A stretch of 64,000 bases of DNA, from positions 124,001 through 188,000 of the forward strand of contig JAFQDE010000004.1 in the NCBI GenBank assembly GCA_017416155.1. The letters are read 5' to 3'. The stretch's first letter is position 1. Every line of letters begins with the position of its first letter. The position numbers were made by a program, and so were the translations under genes. Below, in pieces: positions 9,080 to 18,985 of this stretch. Under the pieces are notes generated by a model. The model was not told the DNA's origin. It was given only the letters and a program-made list of their open reading frames with translations, and did no database searches. Origin of the DNA: Tyzzerella sp. (GTDB lineage Bacteria; Bacillota; Clostridia; Lachnospirales; Lachnospiraceae).

Positions 9080-9884
9080 TCATGAGATTGTAATCAATGA
9101 GGTACAGAAAGATTCCGAAATGCATCGAGTGTTAGAACTCGCTCTGGAAGCAGGGCGGGTTTTACTGTCGAATGGGGCAGAAATCTTTCGTGTAGAAGAG
9201 ACAATTGAACATATCTGCAAACGCTTTAAGATTGAAGAGATGGATGCCTTTGTAATGAGCAATGGTATTTTTTTGACTGCACACGATAAGGGGCGGGAGA
9301 TTTTTGCAAAAGTTAAACATGTCCCACTTGCCGGAACGAATCTCGAGATTGTTACGGAAGTAAACAACTTATCCCGCGAGATTTCAGCAGGAAACGTGAG
9401 CGTGGAAGAGGCATTTGTGCGTCTTCGTGATATTGAACAATTGCCGCCAAAGAAAAATATTGAGCTTGAAATGGGGGCAGGTATTGGCAGTGGTGTGTTC
9501 TGTTATCTGATGGGTGGAAATATTTATGAAAGTATATTTACAGTCTTAATTGGTTTTTTGCTTTATGCGATTATTTTGTTTGCAGCAAGGCGACAGGTTT
9601 CCAAGATTATCATTAATCTTGTCGGAGGCGCATTTATTACTGTGATGGCACTCGTTGTTTCCAATATTCCGTTTCCGTTTGAAGTTACGCTGGATAAGAT
9701 GATTATCGGATGTATCCTTCCGATGATTCCGGGAGTTGCTTTCGTGAATGCCATTCGAGATATTGCGGACAGTGACTTTATATCTGGCATTGTCAAACTA
9801 TTGGATGCCCTTTTAGTTTTTGTGTACATTGCAATCGGAGTGGGATTTGTACTTTCCATTTACGGAGGAGGGCTCTTATTATGA
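9072..9884 (+). CDS. Threonine/serine exporter ThrE family, N-terminal-type subunit
   Basis: 270 residues. Start taken at the ATG at 9072 with GGGAGA 5 bases before; an earlier ATG at 9048 lies within the aminotransferase and lacks a ribosome site. The first 125 residues are the soluble ThrE domain (ALEAGRVLLSNGAEIFRVEETI; EEMDAFVMSNGIFLTA), followed by five or so hydrophobic segments (IFTVLIGFLLYAIILFAA; IIINLVGGAFITVMALVV; LLDALLVFVYIAIGVGFVLSI). Family knowledge: the soluble part resembles a hydrolase and the membrane part exports threonine and serine by proton motive force. In this organism the protein is split in two, and the partner is encoded immediately downstream with an ATGA overlap. 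Confidence 0.88.
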   Translation: MPNHEIVINEVQKDSEMHRVLELALEAGRVLLSNGAEIFRVEETIEHICKRFKIEEMDAFVMSNGIFLTAHDKGREIFAKVKHVPLAGTNLEIVTEVNNLSREISAGNVSVEEAFVRLRDIEQLPPKKNIELEMGAGIGSGVFCYLMGGNIYESIFTVLIGFLLYAIILFAARRQVSKIIINLVGGAFITVMALVVSNIPFPFEVTLDKMIIGCILPMIPGVAFVNAIRDIADSDFISGIVKLLDALLVFVYIAIGVGFVLSIYGGGLLL

Positions 9885-10339
9885 TAGCGAATATTGTGTG
9901 CTCCTTTGTTGGTACAATTGCATTTTCTATCCTTTTTAATGTACCTTCAAAGTATTATAAATATTGTGGTTTCACAGGCATGGTGGGATGGATGTGTCTG
10001 TATTTCTGCTCGGGCGTTATAAAGGGACCGTTTGCCACGTTTTTGGCTACACTACTTGTAGTGCTTTGCTCCAGAATCTTTGCAGTGTGGAGAAAATGTC
10101 CGATTACGGTATTCTTGATTTCAGGAATCTTTCCGCTTGTTCCGGGGGCTGCAGTCTATTATACGGCTTACAATTTTGTTATGAATGATCTTTCATTAGC
10201 GACAGACAGCGGGATTCACGCACTGAAGACGGCGTTCGCAATTGTACTTGGAATTGTGTTTGTCGTTTCTATTCCGAGACAGTGGTTTAGTATAGAGTAT
10301 TGGAAGTCGAGAGTGTCAAAAAAGAGAGTTGTCAGTTAG
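9881..10339 (+). CDS. Threonine/serine exporter ThrE family, C-terminal-type membrane subunit
   Basis: 152 residues, starting inside the stop of the preceding gene (ATGA overlap), so the two subunits are translated together. It consists almost wholly of membrane helices (MIANIVCSFVGTIAFSILF; TFLATLLVVLCSRIFAVW; TAFAIVLGIVFVVSIP) and has the conserved ISGIFPLVPGAAVYYTAYN signature of the ThrE_2 family. The central PLVPG matches the equivalent MIPGVAFVNAIRD motif in the upstream subunit, consistent with an internally duplicated membrane domain. Confidence 0.88.
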   Translation: MIANIVCSFVGTIAFSILFNVPSKYYKYCGFTGMVGWMCLYFCSGVIKGPFATFLATLLVVLCSRIFAVWRKCPITVFLISGIFPLVPGAAVYYTAYNFVMNDLSLATDSGIHALKTAFAIVLGIVFVVSIPRQWFSIEYWKSRVSKKRVVS

Positions 10340-10357
10340 TTTTAATTGTTATATAAT
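10329..10357 (+). promoter_or_regulatory. Promoter of gltX
   Basis: TTGTCA at 10329 and a perfect TATAAT at 10352 with a 17-bp spacer, 36 bases upstream of the gltX start and overlapping the end of the exporter gene. Confidence 0.7.
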
Positions 10358-10392
10358 GAAGTTCAGCAAAGGAGAATAGAGGAGTGTTAGCT

Positions 10393-11850
10393 ATGAGTAA
10401 AGTAAGAACAAGATTTGCACCAAGTCCAACAGGAAGAATGCACGTTGGTAACCTTAGAACAGCTTTGTATGCGTATCTGATTGCAAAGCATGAGGACGGA
10501 GATTTCCTTCTTCGTATCGAGGATACCGACCAGGAACGTCTGGTGGAGGGCGCCGTTGATATTATATATCGTACATTAGAAAAGACAGGTTTGATTCACG
10601 ATGAAGGTCCGGACAAAGACGGAGGCTTCGGTCCTTATGTACAGAGTGAGAGACAGGCAACCGGTCTTTACTTAGAATATGCGAAGAAGCTGATTGCACA
10701 GGGTGATGCATACTATTGTTTCTGTGACAAAGAGAGATTGGCTTCTCTTAAGAGTGAAGTAAAAGAGGGTGGCGAGGAGATCGTTGTTTACGACAAACAC
10801 TGTCTGCACCTTTCACAGGAGGAGATTGATGCGAACCTCGCGGCAGGCAAACCATATGTAATCCGTATCAATATGCCAACAGAAGGAACAACAACCTTTC
10901 ATGATGATATTTATGGAGATATCACAGTTCCGAATGCAGAACTTGATGATATGATTCTGATCAAGTCAGACGGATATCCAACCTACAATTTTGCAAACGT
11001 AGTAGATGATCATTTGCAAGGAATTACACACGTTGTTCGTGGTAATGAGTATCTTTCATCTGCACCGAAATATAACAGATTATACGAGGCGTTCGGCTGG
11101 GAAGTTCCGACGTATGTACACTGTCCGTTAATTACAGACGAGACACATAAGAAGCTCAGTAAGCGCTGTGGACATTCTTCTTATGAAGATTTGATGGAAC
11201 AGGGTTACATCACAGAAGCAGTCGTTAACTATGTGGCACTTCTTGGATGGAGCTCTACTGACAATCAGGAAATCTTCTCGTTAGAAGAACTTGTGAAAGC
11301 ATTTGATTATCGCCATATGAGTAAGTCGCCGGCAGTATTTGATACTGTGAAATTAAAATGGATGAACGGTGAATACTTAAAGGCAATGGATTTTGACAAG
11401 TTCTATGAGATGGCAGAACCTTACATTAAAGAAGTTATCACAAAAGATTATGATCTCAAGAAGATTGCAGCAATGGTGAAGACAAGAATTGAAATCTTCC
11501 CTGATATCAAGGAGCAGATTGATTTCTTTGAAGAACTTCCGGAGTATGATACAGCAATGTACACACACAAGAAGATGAAGACAAACGAAGAGACTTCACT
11601 TGAAGTACTCAAAGAACTTCTTCCATTATTTGAAGTACATGATGATTATACAAATGATGCATTATATGGTCTGCTTAGCAAATATGTGGAGCAAAAGGGT
11701 TGCAAGAACGGTTATGCAATCTGGCCGGTAAGAACAGCTGTATCCGGTAAGCAGAACACACCGGGTGGTGCAACTGAGATTATGGAAATCTTAGGAAAAG
11801 AAGAATCGCTTGCAAGAATTCGCAAGGGAATTGAATTGCTTAGTAAATAA
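10393..11850 (+). CDS. gltX: Glutamate--tRNA ligase
   Basis: 485 residues from the ATG at 10393, placed 8 bases after GAGGAG; a GTG at 10384 lies within that site. Class I synthetase with a HIGH-type motif ([17 protein letters not shown]) and a KMSKS-type motif ([15 protein letters not shown]). RFAPSPTGR and the [19 protein letters not shown] segment are typical of bacterial GluRS. It charges tRNA-Glu with glutamate; in many Clostridia a non-discriminating GluRS also charges tRNA-Gln for the GatCAB route, and which kind this is cannot be told by eye. It has its own promoter and a following hairpin, so it is probably monocistronic. Confidence 0.95.
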   Translation: MSKVRTRFAPSPTGRMHVGNLRTALYAYLIAKHEDGDFLLRIEDTDQERLVEGAVDIIYRTLEKTGLIHDEGPDKDGGFGPYVQSERQATGLYLEYAKKLIAQGDAYYCFCDKERLASLKSEVKEGGEEIVVYDKHCLHLSQEEIDANLAAGKPYVIRINMPTEGTTTFHDDIYGDITVPNAELDDMILIKSDGYPTYNFANVVDDHLQGITHVVRGNEYLSSAPKYNRLYEAFGWEVPTYVHCPLITDETHKKLSKRCGHSSYEDLMEQGYITEAVVNYVALLGWSSTDNQEIFSLEELVKAFDYRHMSKSPAVFDTVKLKWMNGEYLKAMDFDKFYEMAEPYIKEVITKDYDLKKIAAMVKTRIEIFPDIKEQIDFFEELPEYDTAMYTHKKMKTNEETSLEVLKELLPLFEVHDDYTNDALYGLLSKYVEQKGCKNGYAIWPVRTAVSGKQNTPGGATEIMEILGKEESLARIRKGIELLSK

Positions 11851-11852
11851 TT

Positions 11853-11887
11853 ATAAGGCGGGATTTATTCCCGTCTTATTATGTCTT
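11853..11887 (+). terminator. Hairpin after gltX, probable terminator
   Basis: Eleven-pair stem ATAAGGCGGGA / TCCCGTCTTAT with a 5-base loop immediately after the gltX stop. The following T-rich stretch is interrupted (TATGTCTTTT), so termination efficiency is uncertain. Confidence 0.65.
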
Positions 11888-11896
11888 TTGCAGGGA

Positions 11897-11937
11897 ATTA
11901 CGGTGCGACGGGAATAGATGTCAGTTCACACCGTAAT
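11897..11937. repeat. Perfect 9-bp inverted repeat upstream of the helicase gene
   Basis: ATTACGGTG and CACCGTAAT, separated by 23 bases, end 31 bases before the helicase start. It may be an operator or a leader hairpin. It does not match the LexA box types I know for Firmicutes. Confidence 0.5.
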
Positions 11938-11968
11938 ATATGAATTCAGATATAAAGGGGTAATAGTA

Positions 11969-13810
11969 ATGGGTTTTAATTCAGCTCAACTTCAAGCAAT
12001 TGCCCATAAAGATGGACCATGTATGGTTCTCGCAGGTCCCGGTTCCGGGAAGACCACCGTTATCACAAGACGAATTGAATATCTAATCAAAAAGCATAAG
12101 GTAAATCCGGAAGAGATTCTGGTCATTACCTTCTCTAAAGCTGCGTCTAAAGAGATGAAAAGTAGATTTCAAGCCTTGTGGGGAAACGGAAATGTACCTG
12201 TGACCTTCGGTACCTTTCACGGAATCTATTATGGCATATTAAAATGGGCATATAAATTAACTTCAGATAATATCTTCTCAGACGAGCAGAAGTACGGGCT
12301 TCTGCAGCGTGTAGTAGAACGGATGAATCTTGATATAGACGATGAAAAGGAATTCTTACAGGGAATTGCATCAGAGATTAGCAACATAAAGAATAATCAG
12401 ATTCCGCTCACAGAATATCAGTCAATGAATTGTGAGGAGAAAACATTTTTCGGTATCTATCATGCTTATGAAGAAGAAAGAAAAAGACAAAGAAAAATTG
12501 ATTTCGATGATATGCTGGTGCTGACAAAAGAACTTTTTCATAAACGACCTGACATTCTAGAAATGTGGCAGAAAAAATATAAGTATATCTTAATCGATGA
12601 ATTTCAGGATATTAACAAAGTGCAATATGATGTCATTCGAATGTTGGCAGCACCGGAGAATAACCTGTTCATCGTAGGAGATGATGACCAGTCTATCTAT
12701 CAGTTTCGCGGTGGTAGGCCTGAGATTATGTTGAACTTCCCAACTGATTATCCGGATACAAAACGCATATTGCTAGATGTGAATTATCGTTCCACAAAGT
12801 CCATTGTAAATGGAGCGTCGCGTATAATTGGTCATAATCTGAAACGTTTTCACAAGGATATTGTGACGCAGAATGAGCAGGGAGTGAATGTACATGTGCA
12901 GGAAGTGCGTCATCCAATTGAAGAGAGCAAGTATGTCATCAGTGAGATTCAAAAAGCATTGAAGGCAGGAGTTCAGCCAACGGAGATAGCAGTTCTGTTT
13001 CGTACGAATCAAGAAGCCCGTACACTTGTAGAGACATGCATGGAGTACAGTATGCCTTACTACATGAAAGAACATTTTCCGAATCTGTACGAGCACTTTA
13101 TAGCAAAAAACCTGATTGCATATATGAAGATGGCACTTGGTGAACGCTCGCGAAAGATATTCCTTGAGATTATGAATCGGCCGAACCGTTACATTGGCAG
13201 AGACAGTCTGGAACATGGAGAAGTGTCTTTTGAGGAACTACGCAAATTCTATCAGGACAAAGACTGGATGTTAGACCGGATAGACCAGTTAGAAGTGGAT
13301 TTTCGTATCATCAAACGCTGTGCTCCTTATGCGGCAATTCAATATATTCGAAAGCATATTGGTTATAATGATTTTTTGAAAGAATATGCCATCAAGCGAA
13401 GAATCAAACTAGATGAACTTCAAGACATTTTAAAAGAGATAGAAGAACGTGCGAGAGAGTATAAGACCATAGAAGAGTGGTTTGCACATATTGAGGAGTA
13501 TACAGAACAACTTCGGAGGCAGGCAGAGTATCAAGAGCCGAGCGCAAAGTCTATTTCGCTGATGACGATGCATGGGGCAAAGGGACTGGAATTCCATACG
13601 GTATTTATCATTGGGGCGAATGAAGACATCTGCCCTTACAAAAAAGCGGAGACGCAGGAAGAGATTGAAGAAGAGAGGAGACTTTTCTACGTTGCGATGA
13701 CGAGGGCGAAGAAGAGACTTGTCATTTCTTATAGTAAAGAGAGAAATGGGAAGAAGATGAGACAGTCGAGGTTTGTAGGGGAACTTTTAAATCTAAAGCG
13801 GGATTATTAA
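11969..13810 (+). CDS. UvrD/Rep-family superfamily 1 DNA helicase
   Basis: 613 residues from the ATG at 11969 (AAAGGGG 8 bases upstream; an in-frame start at 11918 lacks a site). SF1A motifs appear in order: Q motif FNSAQLQAIAH; Walker A AGPGSGKTTVITRR; motif Ia TFSKAASKEM; Walker B LIDEFQDIN; motif III VGDDDQSIYQFRG; motif IV LDVNYRST; motif V SLMTMHGAKGLEFHTVFI; motif VI EERRLFYVAMTRAKKRL. It is about 100-150 residues shorter than PcrA/UvrD, with reduced inserted domains and no C-terminal RNA-polymerase-binding tail. It unwinds DNA 3' to 5' in repair or replication restart. In the same genome a longer PcrA is expected elsewhere, so this is probably an accessory paralogue. Confidence 0.88.
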   Translation: MGFNSAQLQAIAHKDGPCMVLAGPGSGKTTVITRRIEYLIKKHKVNPEEILVITFSKAASKEMKSRFQALWGNGNVPVTFGTFHGIYYGILKWAYKLTSDNIFSDEQKYGLLQRVVERMNLDIDDEKEFLQGIASEISNIKNNQIPLTEYQSMNCEEKTFFGIYHAYEEERKRQRKIDFDDMLVLTKELFHKRPDILEMWQKKYKYILIDEFQDINKVQYDVIRMLAAPENNLFIVGDDDQSIYQFRGGRPEIMLNFPTDYPDTKRILLDVNYRSTKSIVNGASRIIGHNLKRFHKDIVTQNEQGVNVHVQEVRHPIEESKYVISEIQKALKAGVQPTEIAVLFRTNQEARTLVETCMEYSMPYYMKEHFPNLYEHFIAKNLIAYMKMALGERSRKIFLEIMNRPNRYIGRDSLEHGEVSFEELRKFYQDKDWMLDRIDQLEVDFRIIKRCAPYAAIQYIRKHIGYNDFLKEYAIKRRIKLDELQDILKEIEERAREYKTIEEWFAHIEEYTEQLRRQAEYQEPSAKSISLMTMHGAKGLEFHTVFIIGANEDICPYKKAETQEEIEEERRLFYVAMTRAKKRLVISYSKERNGKKMRQSRFVGELLNLKRDY

Positions 13811-13868
13811 TAGTTTTGCGGCCTTCAGAAATATGATTGCTTCCTATGGAAGCGGTTTCGGGCAAAAT

Positions 13869-13903
13869 AAAAAGATTGGCGAACCCTTTCAATTTCGCCA
13901 ATC
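13869..13903 (-). terminator. Terminator of the Rpn-family gene
   Basis: Ten-pair stem GATTGGCGAA / TTCGCCAATC; read on the minus strand it is followed by TTTTT (bases 13873-13869). It ends the minus-strand gene and lies between two convergent transcription units. Confidence 0.8.
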
Positions 13904-13910
13904 TGTAACA

Positions 13911-14849
13911 TTAATTTTTAGAAGCTTGTGCTTGGAATTCAGCAAGCTGTTTTCTTAATAAAGCATTTTCATCTTGCAGAGAAGAGATTTCTACTTGCTG
14001 AGAAGCTCTTTTATCTAGTAGGGAGGCTCTTTCGTTTAGTAGGGAAGCCCTTTCGTCTAGTAAGGAAGCTTTTTCATCTAGTGCTTGTTGGTATTTTTCT
14101 TGCAAAATTTTATTGTCCCTCTCCAAGGTCCGTTCCCTGCGAAGTGCATCTTCTCTTGCACGGCATTGTTCGCGGACGATTTCTTCTTCGTTGGCGATAC
14201 GTATTGAACTAGCGGCTTCTTGTAAATATTCATCATTTTGTGCTACCATTTGTAATTCCTCCCAAGTCTTGGCTTTAAAAAGACGAGCCCAGTAATCGAT
14301 TTTTGAGGATTTATCTTCCTCGGTTGCTTTGTCTATCTGAGTTAAGTCTACCACAGACAAGGTAAATTTGTCACTATAAACTTGGGCATGATTTTTAACA
14401 TTTATCATGCGATAGGTTGCATAAAATTCAGGTTCATCAGGAAACAGCGAGAAATCAGTAAATCCGATGTGAATAACAGGAAGTGTTTCTTCGTAGTCTT
14501 GACCGCTTTGCAGTTGATCAAAGGCGCGACAGAGATAAGTCAGAGACCGGTCAGCCCAATTGAATTCGTTTTTGACTTGCATTTCTAAATTTAGTAATTG
14601 GTTACTGTTTAGCAGGACTTTGATGTCCAGTACAAAATCTTTTCCGGTAATGTTTTTTGACAAATCAATGGGATTCCGAATTTCGACGGATACTATCTGA
14701 TTTGGTTTTAGATTGAGTAAGGCACAGATAAGTCCTTTTAATACTTTTTCGTTTTTCTGTAAGATGTAACGAAACATGTAATCATTGGTCATGTTATACT
14801 GAATGACCCCAGTATTGTCCGTATAAGACGGATGCTTAGTGTTTTGCAT
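13911..14849 (-). CDS. Rpn-family PD-(D/E)XK nuclease / putative transposase
   Basis: 312 residues on the minus strand; ATG at 14849 with AGGAGG 9 bases upstream (a TTG at 14855 is nearer to the site and less likely). The N-terminal half fits the PD-(D/E)XK nuclease family of Rpn proteins: MTNDYMFRYILQKNEKVLKGLI, GKDFVLDIKVLLN, LLNLEMQVKNEF with the Asp...(E/Q)xK active-site pattern, and AFDQLQSGQDYEETLPVIHI. Family knowledge: Rpn proteins are RecA-independent recombination-promoting nucleases or accessory defence factors, often found in many copies per genome. The C-terminal 90 residues form a charged coiled coil with heptad repeats encoded by tandem 21-bp units. It is the only + / - switch in the first 20 kb and has its own promoter and terminator, as expected of an inserted single gene. 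Confidence 0.82.
   Translation of the reverse strand: MQNTKHPSYTDNTGVIQYNMTNDYMFRYILQKNEKVLKGLICALLNLKPNQIVSVEIRNPIDLSKNITGKDFVLDIKVLLNSNQLLNLEMQVKNEFNWADRSLTYLCRAFDQLQSGQDYEETLPVIHIGFTDFSLFPDEPEFYATYRMINVKNHAQVYSDKFTLSVVDLTQIDKATEEDKSSKIDYWARLFKAKTWEELQMVAQNDEYLQEAASSIRIANEEEIVREQCRAREDALRRERTLERDNKILQEKYQQALDEKASLLDERASLLNERASLLDKRASQQVEISSLQDENALLRKQLAEFQAQASKN
14002..14085 (-). repeat. Four 21-bp tandem repeats encoding heptads
   Basis: Four adjacent 21-base units (14002-14022, 14023-14043, 14044-14064, 14065-14085) each encode a heptad of the type ASLLDER near the C-terminus of the Rpn protein. Units differ at a few positions each. Expansion or loss would keep the frame and change coiled-coil length by two turns per unit. 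Confidence 0.85.
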
Positions 14850-14893
14850 AGGCAAAATCCTCCTTTGTAAAAAATAATTAAATAATAAGTAAA

Positions 14894-14980
14894 TACTTGG
14901 AACACTGGCGAGTCGCCGGATAAATCAGACCAAGTAGAATGCAAATATCGCACAAGAGTAGTGCTATCATTTGCGTATTC
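14894..14980. other. Two adjacent hairpins in the intergenic space before the Rpn gene
   Basis: Hairpin A has arms TACTTGG (14894) and CCAAGTA (14930) enclosing GGCGAGTCGCC. Hairpin B has arms GAATGCAAAT (14937) and ATTTGCGTATTC (14969) with an inner GCAC...GTGC. Read on the minus strand they would make up most of the 5' leader of the Rpn mRNA; read on the + strand they could belong to a small RNA ending at the terminator at 15042-15068. The 352 bases between the Rpn and hrcA starts hold no other gene. Confidence 0.5.
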
Positions 14981-14982
14981 CT

Positions 14983-15011
14983 AAAATAACATAACAGTCA
15001 TGAAAGTGCAA
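14983..15011 (-). promoter_or_regulatory. Candidate promoter of the Rpn-family gene
   Basis: On the minus strand TTGCAC (15011-15006) and TATTTT (14988-14983) with a 17-bp spacer. It would give a leader of about 125 bases. Confidence 0.4.
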
Positions 15012-15041
15012 GAAAAATTCAGAAAACTTAGAATCTTGAAA

Positions 15042-15068
15042 AATCAGTCGCGTGACGGCTGATTTTTT
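15042..15068 (+). terminator. Orphan intrinsic terminator upstream of hrcA
   Basis: Nine-pair stem AATCAGTCG / CGGCTGATT followed by a T run on the + strand. No + strand gene lies within 1.2 kb upstream, so it either protects hrcA from read-through or ends an unannotated small RNA. Confidence 0.7.
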
Positions 15069-15115
15069 ATGCGCAATTTATCAAGTTGCAAAATCTAAAA
15101 AAAATATAAATATAG

Positions 15116-15144
15116 TTGACAAAACAATCTCATAGTGATATCTT
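15116..15144 (+). promoter_or_regulatory. Sigma-A promoter of the hrcA heat-shock operon
   Basis: TTGACA at 15116 and TATCTT at 15139, 17-bp spacer, directly upstream of the CIRCE element. Confidence 0.85.
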
Positions 15145-15157
15145 ATCAATGTAGATG

Positions 15158-15184
15158 TTAGCACTCAAAAGAAAAGAGTGCTAA
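15158..15184. promoter_or_regulatory. CIRCE operator (HrcA binding site)
   Basis: Perfect inverted repeat TTAGCACTC, 9-base spacer, GAGTGCTAA: the canonical CIRCE. It lies between the promoter and hrcA, so HrcA represses its own operon, and heat-induced loss of HrcA activity releases it. Confidence 0.97.
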
Positions 15185-15207
15185 TAAACAAAAAAGAGGA
15201 GGTATCT

Positions 15208-16248
15208 ATGGAACTGAATCACGAATTAGATGACCGTAAGCTTAAGATTTTACAAGCGGTTATCAAGAACTATTTAGAGACCGGCGAACCGGTTGGCTCC
15301 AGAACGATTTCTAAATACACAGATCTTAATTTGAGTTCTGCAACTATTCGTAATGAGATGGCGGATTTAGAGGATTTGGGTTACATCATACAGCCTCATA
15401 CATCAGCGGGACGTATTCCTTCGGATAAAGGATATCGCCTTTATGTAGATATGCTGATGGCAGAGAAGGAACAGGAAGTCATTGAGATGCGAGAGCAGAT
15501 GCTTGAGAAAGCTGATAAGATGGATAAGATTCTCAAGCAGGCAGCAAAAGTATTGGCAGTTAATACGAATTACGCAACGATGGTTTCTGCACCTAATATG
15601 AATCGAAACAAATTAAAATTCATTCAACTTTCACAGGTTGATGAACACCAGATTATCGCAGTGATTGTGATGGAAGGTAACATTATTAAGAATAAGATTG
15701 TCACAGTGGAAGAGACTCTTAATAATGAGATTATGTTAAAGCTGAATATGCTTCTTAATACAAGCCTTCCGGGCATGTCGATTGAAGAGATTAATCTCGG
15801 AATGATAGCAGCTCTCAAAGAGCAGGCAGGAGCGCAGGCAGAGATTATCGGAGATGTGCTCAATGCAATCGGAAGCACCATTCAGCCGGAAGATTTAGAG
15901 ATTTACACTAGCGGTGCAACAAATGTATTCAAATATCCGGAACTCAGCGACAATCACAGTGCACAGGAGATTATCAATGCATTTGAAGAAAAGCAGATGC
16001 TCCAGGAGATTGTGACACAGACACTTTCAAAAGACGATAATCATGGCATTCAGGTTTACATCGGTAATGAGACGCCGGTTCAATCGATGAAGGATTGTAG
16101 TGTAGTAACTGCAACTTATGAATTGGGTGAAGGAATGCAGGGAACGATAGGTATTATCGGACCGAAACGAATGGATTATGAACATGTAATGAAGACTCTG
16201 AAGACTCTGATGACAGAGCTTGATGAGATTTTCCATAAAGAAGAATAG
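15208..16248 (+). CDS. hrcA: Heat-inducible transcription repressor HrcA
   Basis: 346 residues from the ATG at 15208 (GAGGAGG upstream; a GTG at 15178 lies inside CIRCE and is not used). N-terminal winged helix (LKILQAVIKNYLETGEPVGSRTIS; LSSATIRNEMADLEDLGYI; PHTSAGRIPSDKGYR), then the GAF-like and dimerisation region. It binds CIRCE and needs GroEL for folding, so free chaperone levels set repression. It is the first gene of hrcA-grpE-dnaK-dnaJ, the standard Firmicutes order, with grpE starting 17 bases after its stop. Confidence 0.97.
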   Translation: MELNHELDDRKLKILQAVIKNYLETGEPVGSRTISKYTDLNLSSATIRNEMADLEDLGYIIQPHTSAGRIPSDKGYRLYVDMLMAEKEQEVIEMREQMLEKADKMDKILKQAAKVLAVNTNYATMVSAPNMNRNKLKFIQLSQVDEHQIIAVIVMEGNIIKNKIVTVEETLNNEIMLKLNMLLNTSLPGMSIEEINLGMIAALKEQAGAQAEIIGDVLNAIGSTIQPEDLEIYTSGATNVFKYPELSDNHSAQEIINAFEEKQMLQEIVTQTLSKDDNHGIQVYIGNETPVQSMKDCSVVTATYELGEGMQGTIGIIGPKRMDYEHVMKTLKTLMTELDEIFHKEE

Positions 16249-16265
16249 AAAGGTGGCAAGGTCCA

Positions 16266-16910
16266 TTGGAAGAAAACAAGAATCAAGAAGTGGTAGAGGA
16301 AACTGTGGAAGAGACCACTCAGGCAGAAGAAACTGTTGATGCAGAAAATGCTGATGCGGAAAACGTAGAAGCAGAGGCTGTAGAAACAGAAGCGGAGGCT
16401 GGAGACAAGGTCGAAGTAGAAGAAGCAGCAGAACCTACAAAAGAAAAATCAAAATTATTTAAGAAGAAGAAAGACCCAAAAGACGAAAAAATCGAAGAAC
16501 TCTCAGATAAACTGTTAAGACAGATGGCTGAGTTCGATAATTTCCGTAAACGTACAGAAAAAGAAAAATCAGCAATGTACGAAATCGGTGCAAAAGACAT
16601 CATAGAAAAGTTACTTCCGGTTGTGGATAACTTCGAAAGAGGATTTTCGACAGTAACAGAAGAGGATAAAGAAGATGCATTTGTAACTGGTATGGAGATG
16701 GTATACAAGCAATTGATGACGATGCTTGAGACGGTTGGCGTGAAACCAATCGAGGCAGTAGGACAGGAATTCAATCCGGACCTTCATAATGCGGTGATGC
16801 ATGTAGAAGATGAGACGGTTGGAGATAATATTATTGTAGAAGAATTTCAAAAAGGCTACACATACCGTGACTCCGTTGTGAGATACAGCATGGTGAAGGT
16901 GGCAAACTAA
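16266..16910 (+). CDS. grpE: GrpE nucleotide exchange factor
   Basis: 214 residues with a TTG start at 16266, preceded by AAAGGTGG; no ATG in frame lies near. The N-terminal 60 residues are very acidic and repetitive (EETVEETTQAEETVDAENAD) and low complexity, followed by the long GrpE coiled coil (DKLLRQMAEFDNFRKRTEKEK) and the beta-wing head (GVKPIEAVGQEFNPDLHNAVMHVED; VEEFQKGYTYRDSVVRYSMVKVAN). It releases ADP from DnaK. The weak TTG start may lower its output compared with dnaK. Confidence 0.97.
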   Translation: MEENKNQEVVEETVEETTQAEETVDAENADAENVEAEAVETEAEAGDKVEVEEAAEPTKEKSKLFKKKKDPKDEKIEELSDKLLRQMAEFDNFRKRTEKEKSAMYEIGAKDIIEKLLPVVDNFERGFSTVTEEDKEDAFVTGMEMVYKQLMTMLETVGVKPIEAVGQEFNPDLHNAVMHVEDETVGDNIIVEEFQKGYTYRDSVVRYSMVKVAN

Positions 16911-16931
16911 CAATCAAACATAAATATTTAG

Positions 16932-18812
<1,881 letters not shown>

Positions 18813-18814
18813 AT

Positions 18815-18951
18815 ACAGTTCAGCCATGTGAAAAATATCAGTATTGTATGCGTCATGCTTGCATGTTAGCAAACAATGCTGATATTTGGCGTATGGCGCT
18901 CTGCCTAAGCGAGAAGTAGCGTAGCGGATTCGAGCTTTATGGCTGAACTGT
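18815..18951. repeat. 137-bp element with 13-bp perfect inverted ends between dnaK and dnaJ
   Basis: The ends are ACAGTTCAGCCAT (18815) and ATGGCTGAACTGT (18939). Inside is a second stem of 15 pairs with one G:U (AAATATCAGTATTGT / ACAATGCTGATATTT), itself capped by ATGC...GCAT. The dnaK stop is at 18812 and dnaJ starts at 18986, so the element fills nearly the whole spacer. No T run follows, so it is not a plain terminator. It may be an mRNA-processing or stability element that sets the DnaK:DnaJ ratio, or a small non-autonomous mobile element. No open frame is present in it. Confidence 0.75.
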
Positions 18952-18985
18952 GATGGAATTATAGTAGATAGGAAGGCAGATAATA

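Noticed and set aside
14002-14085. CRISPR-like array
   Set aside because: Units are contiguous 21-base coding repeats without spacers. No spaced direct repeats of 25-40 bases were seen anywhere in the window.
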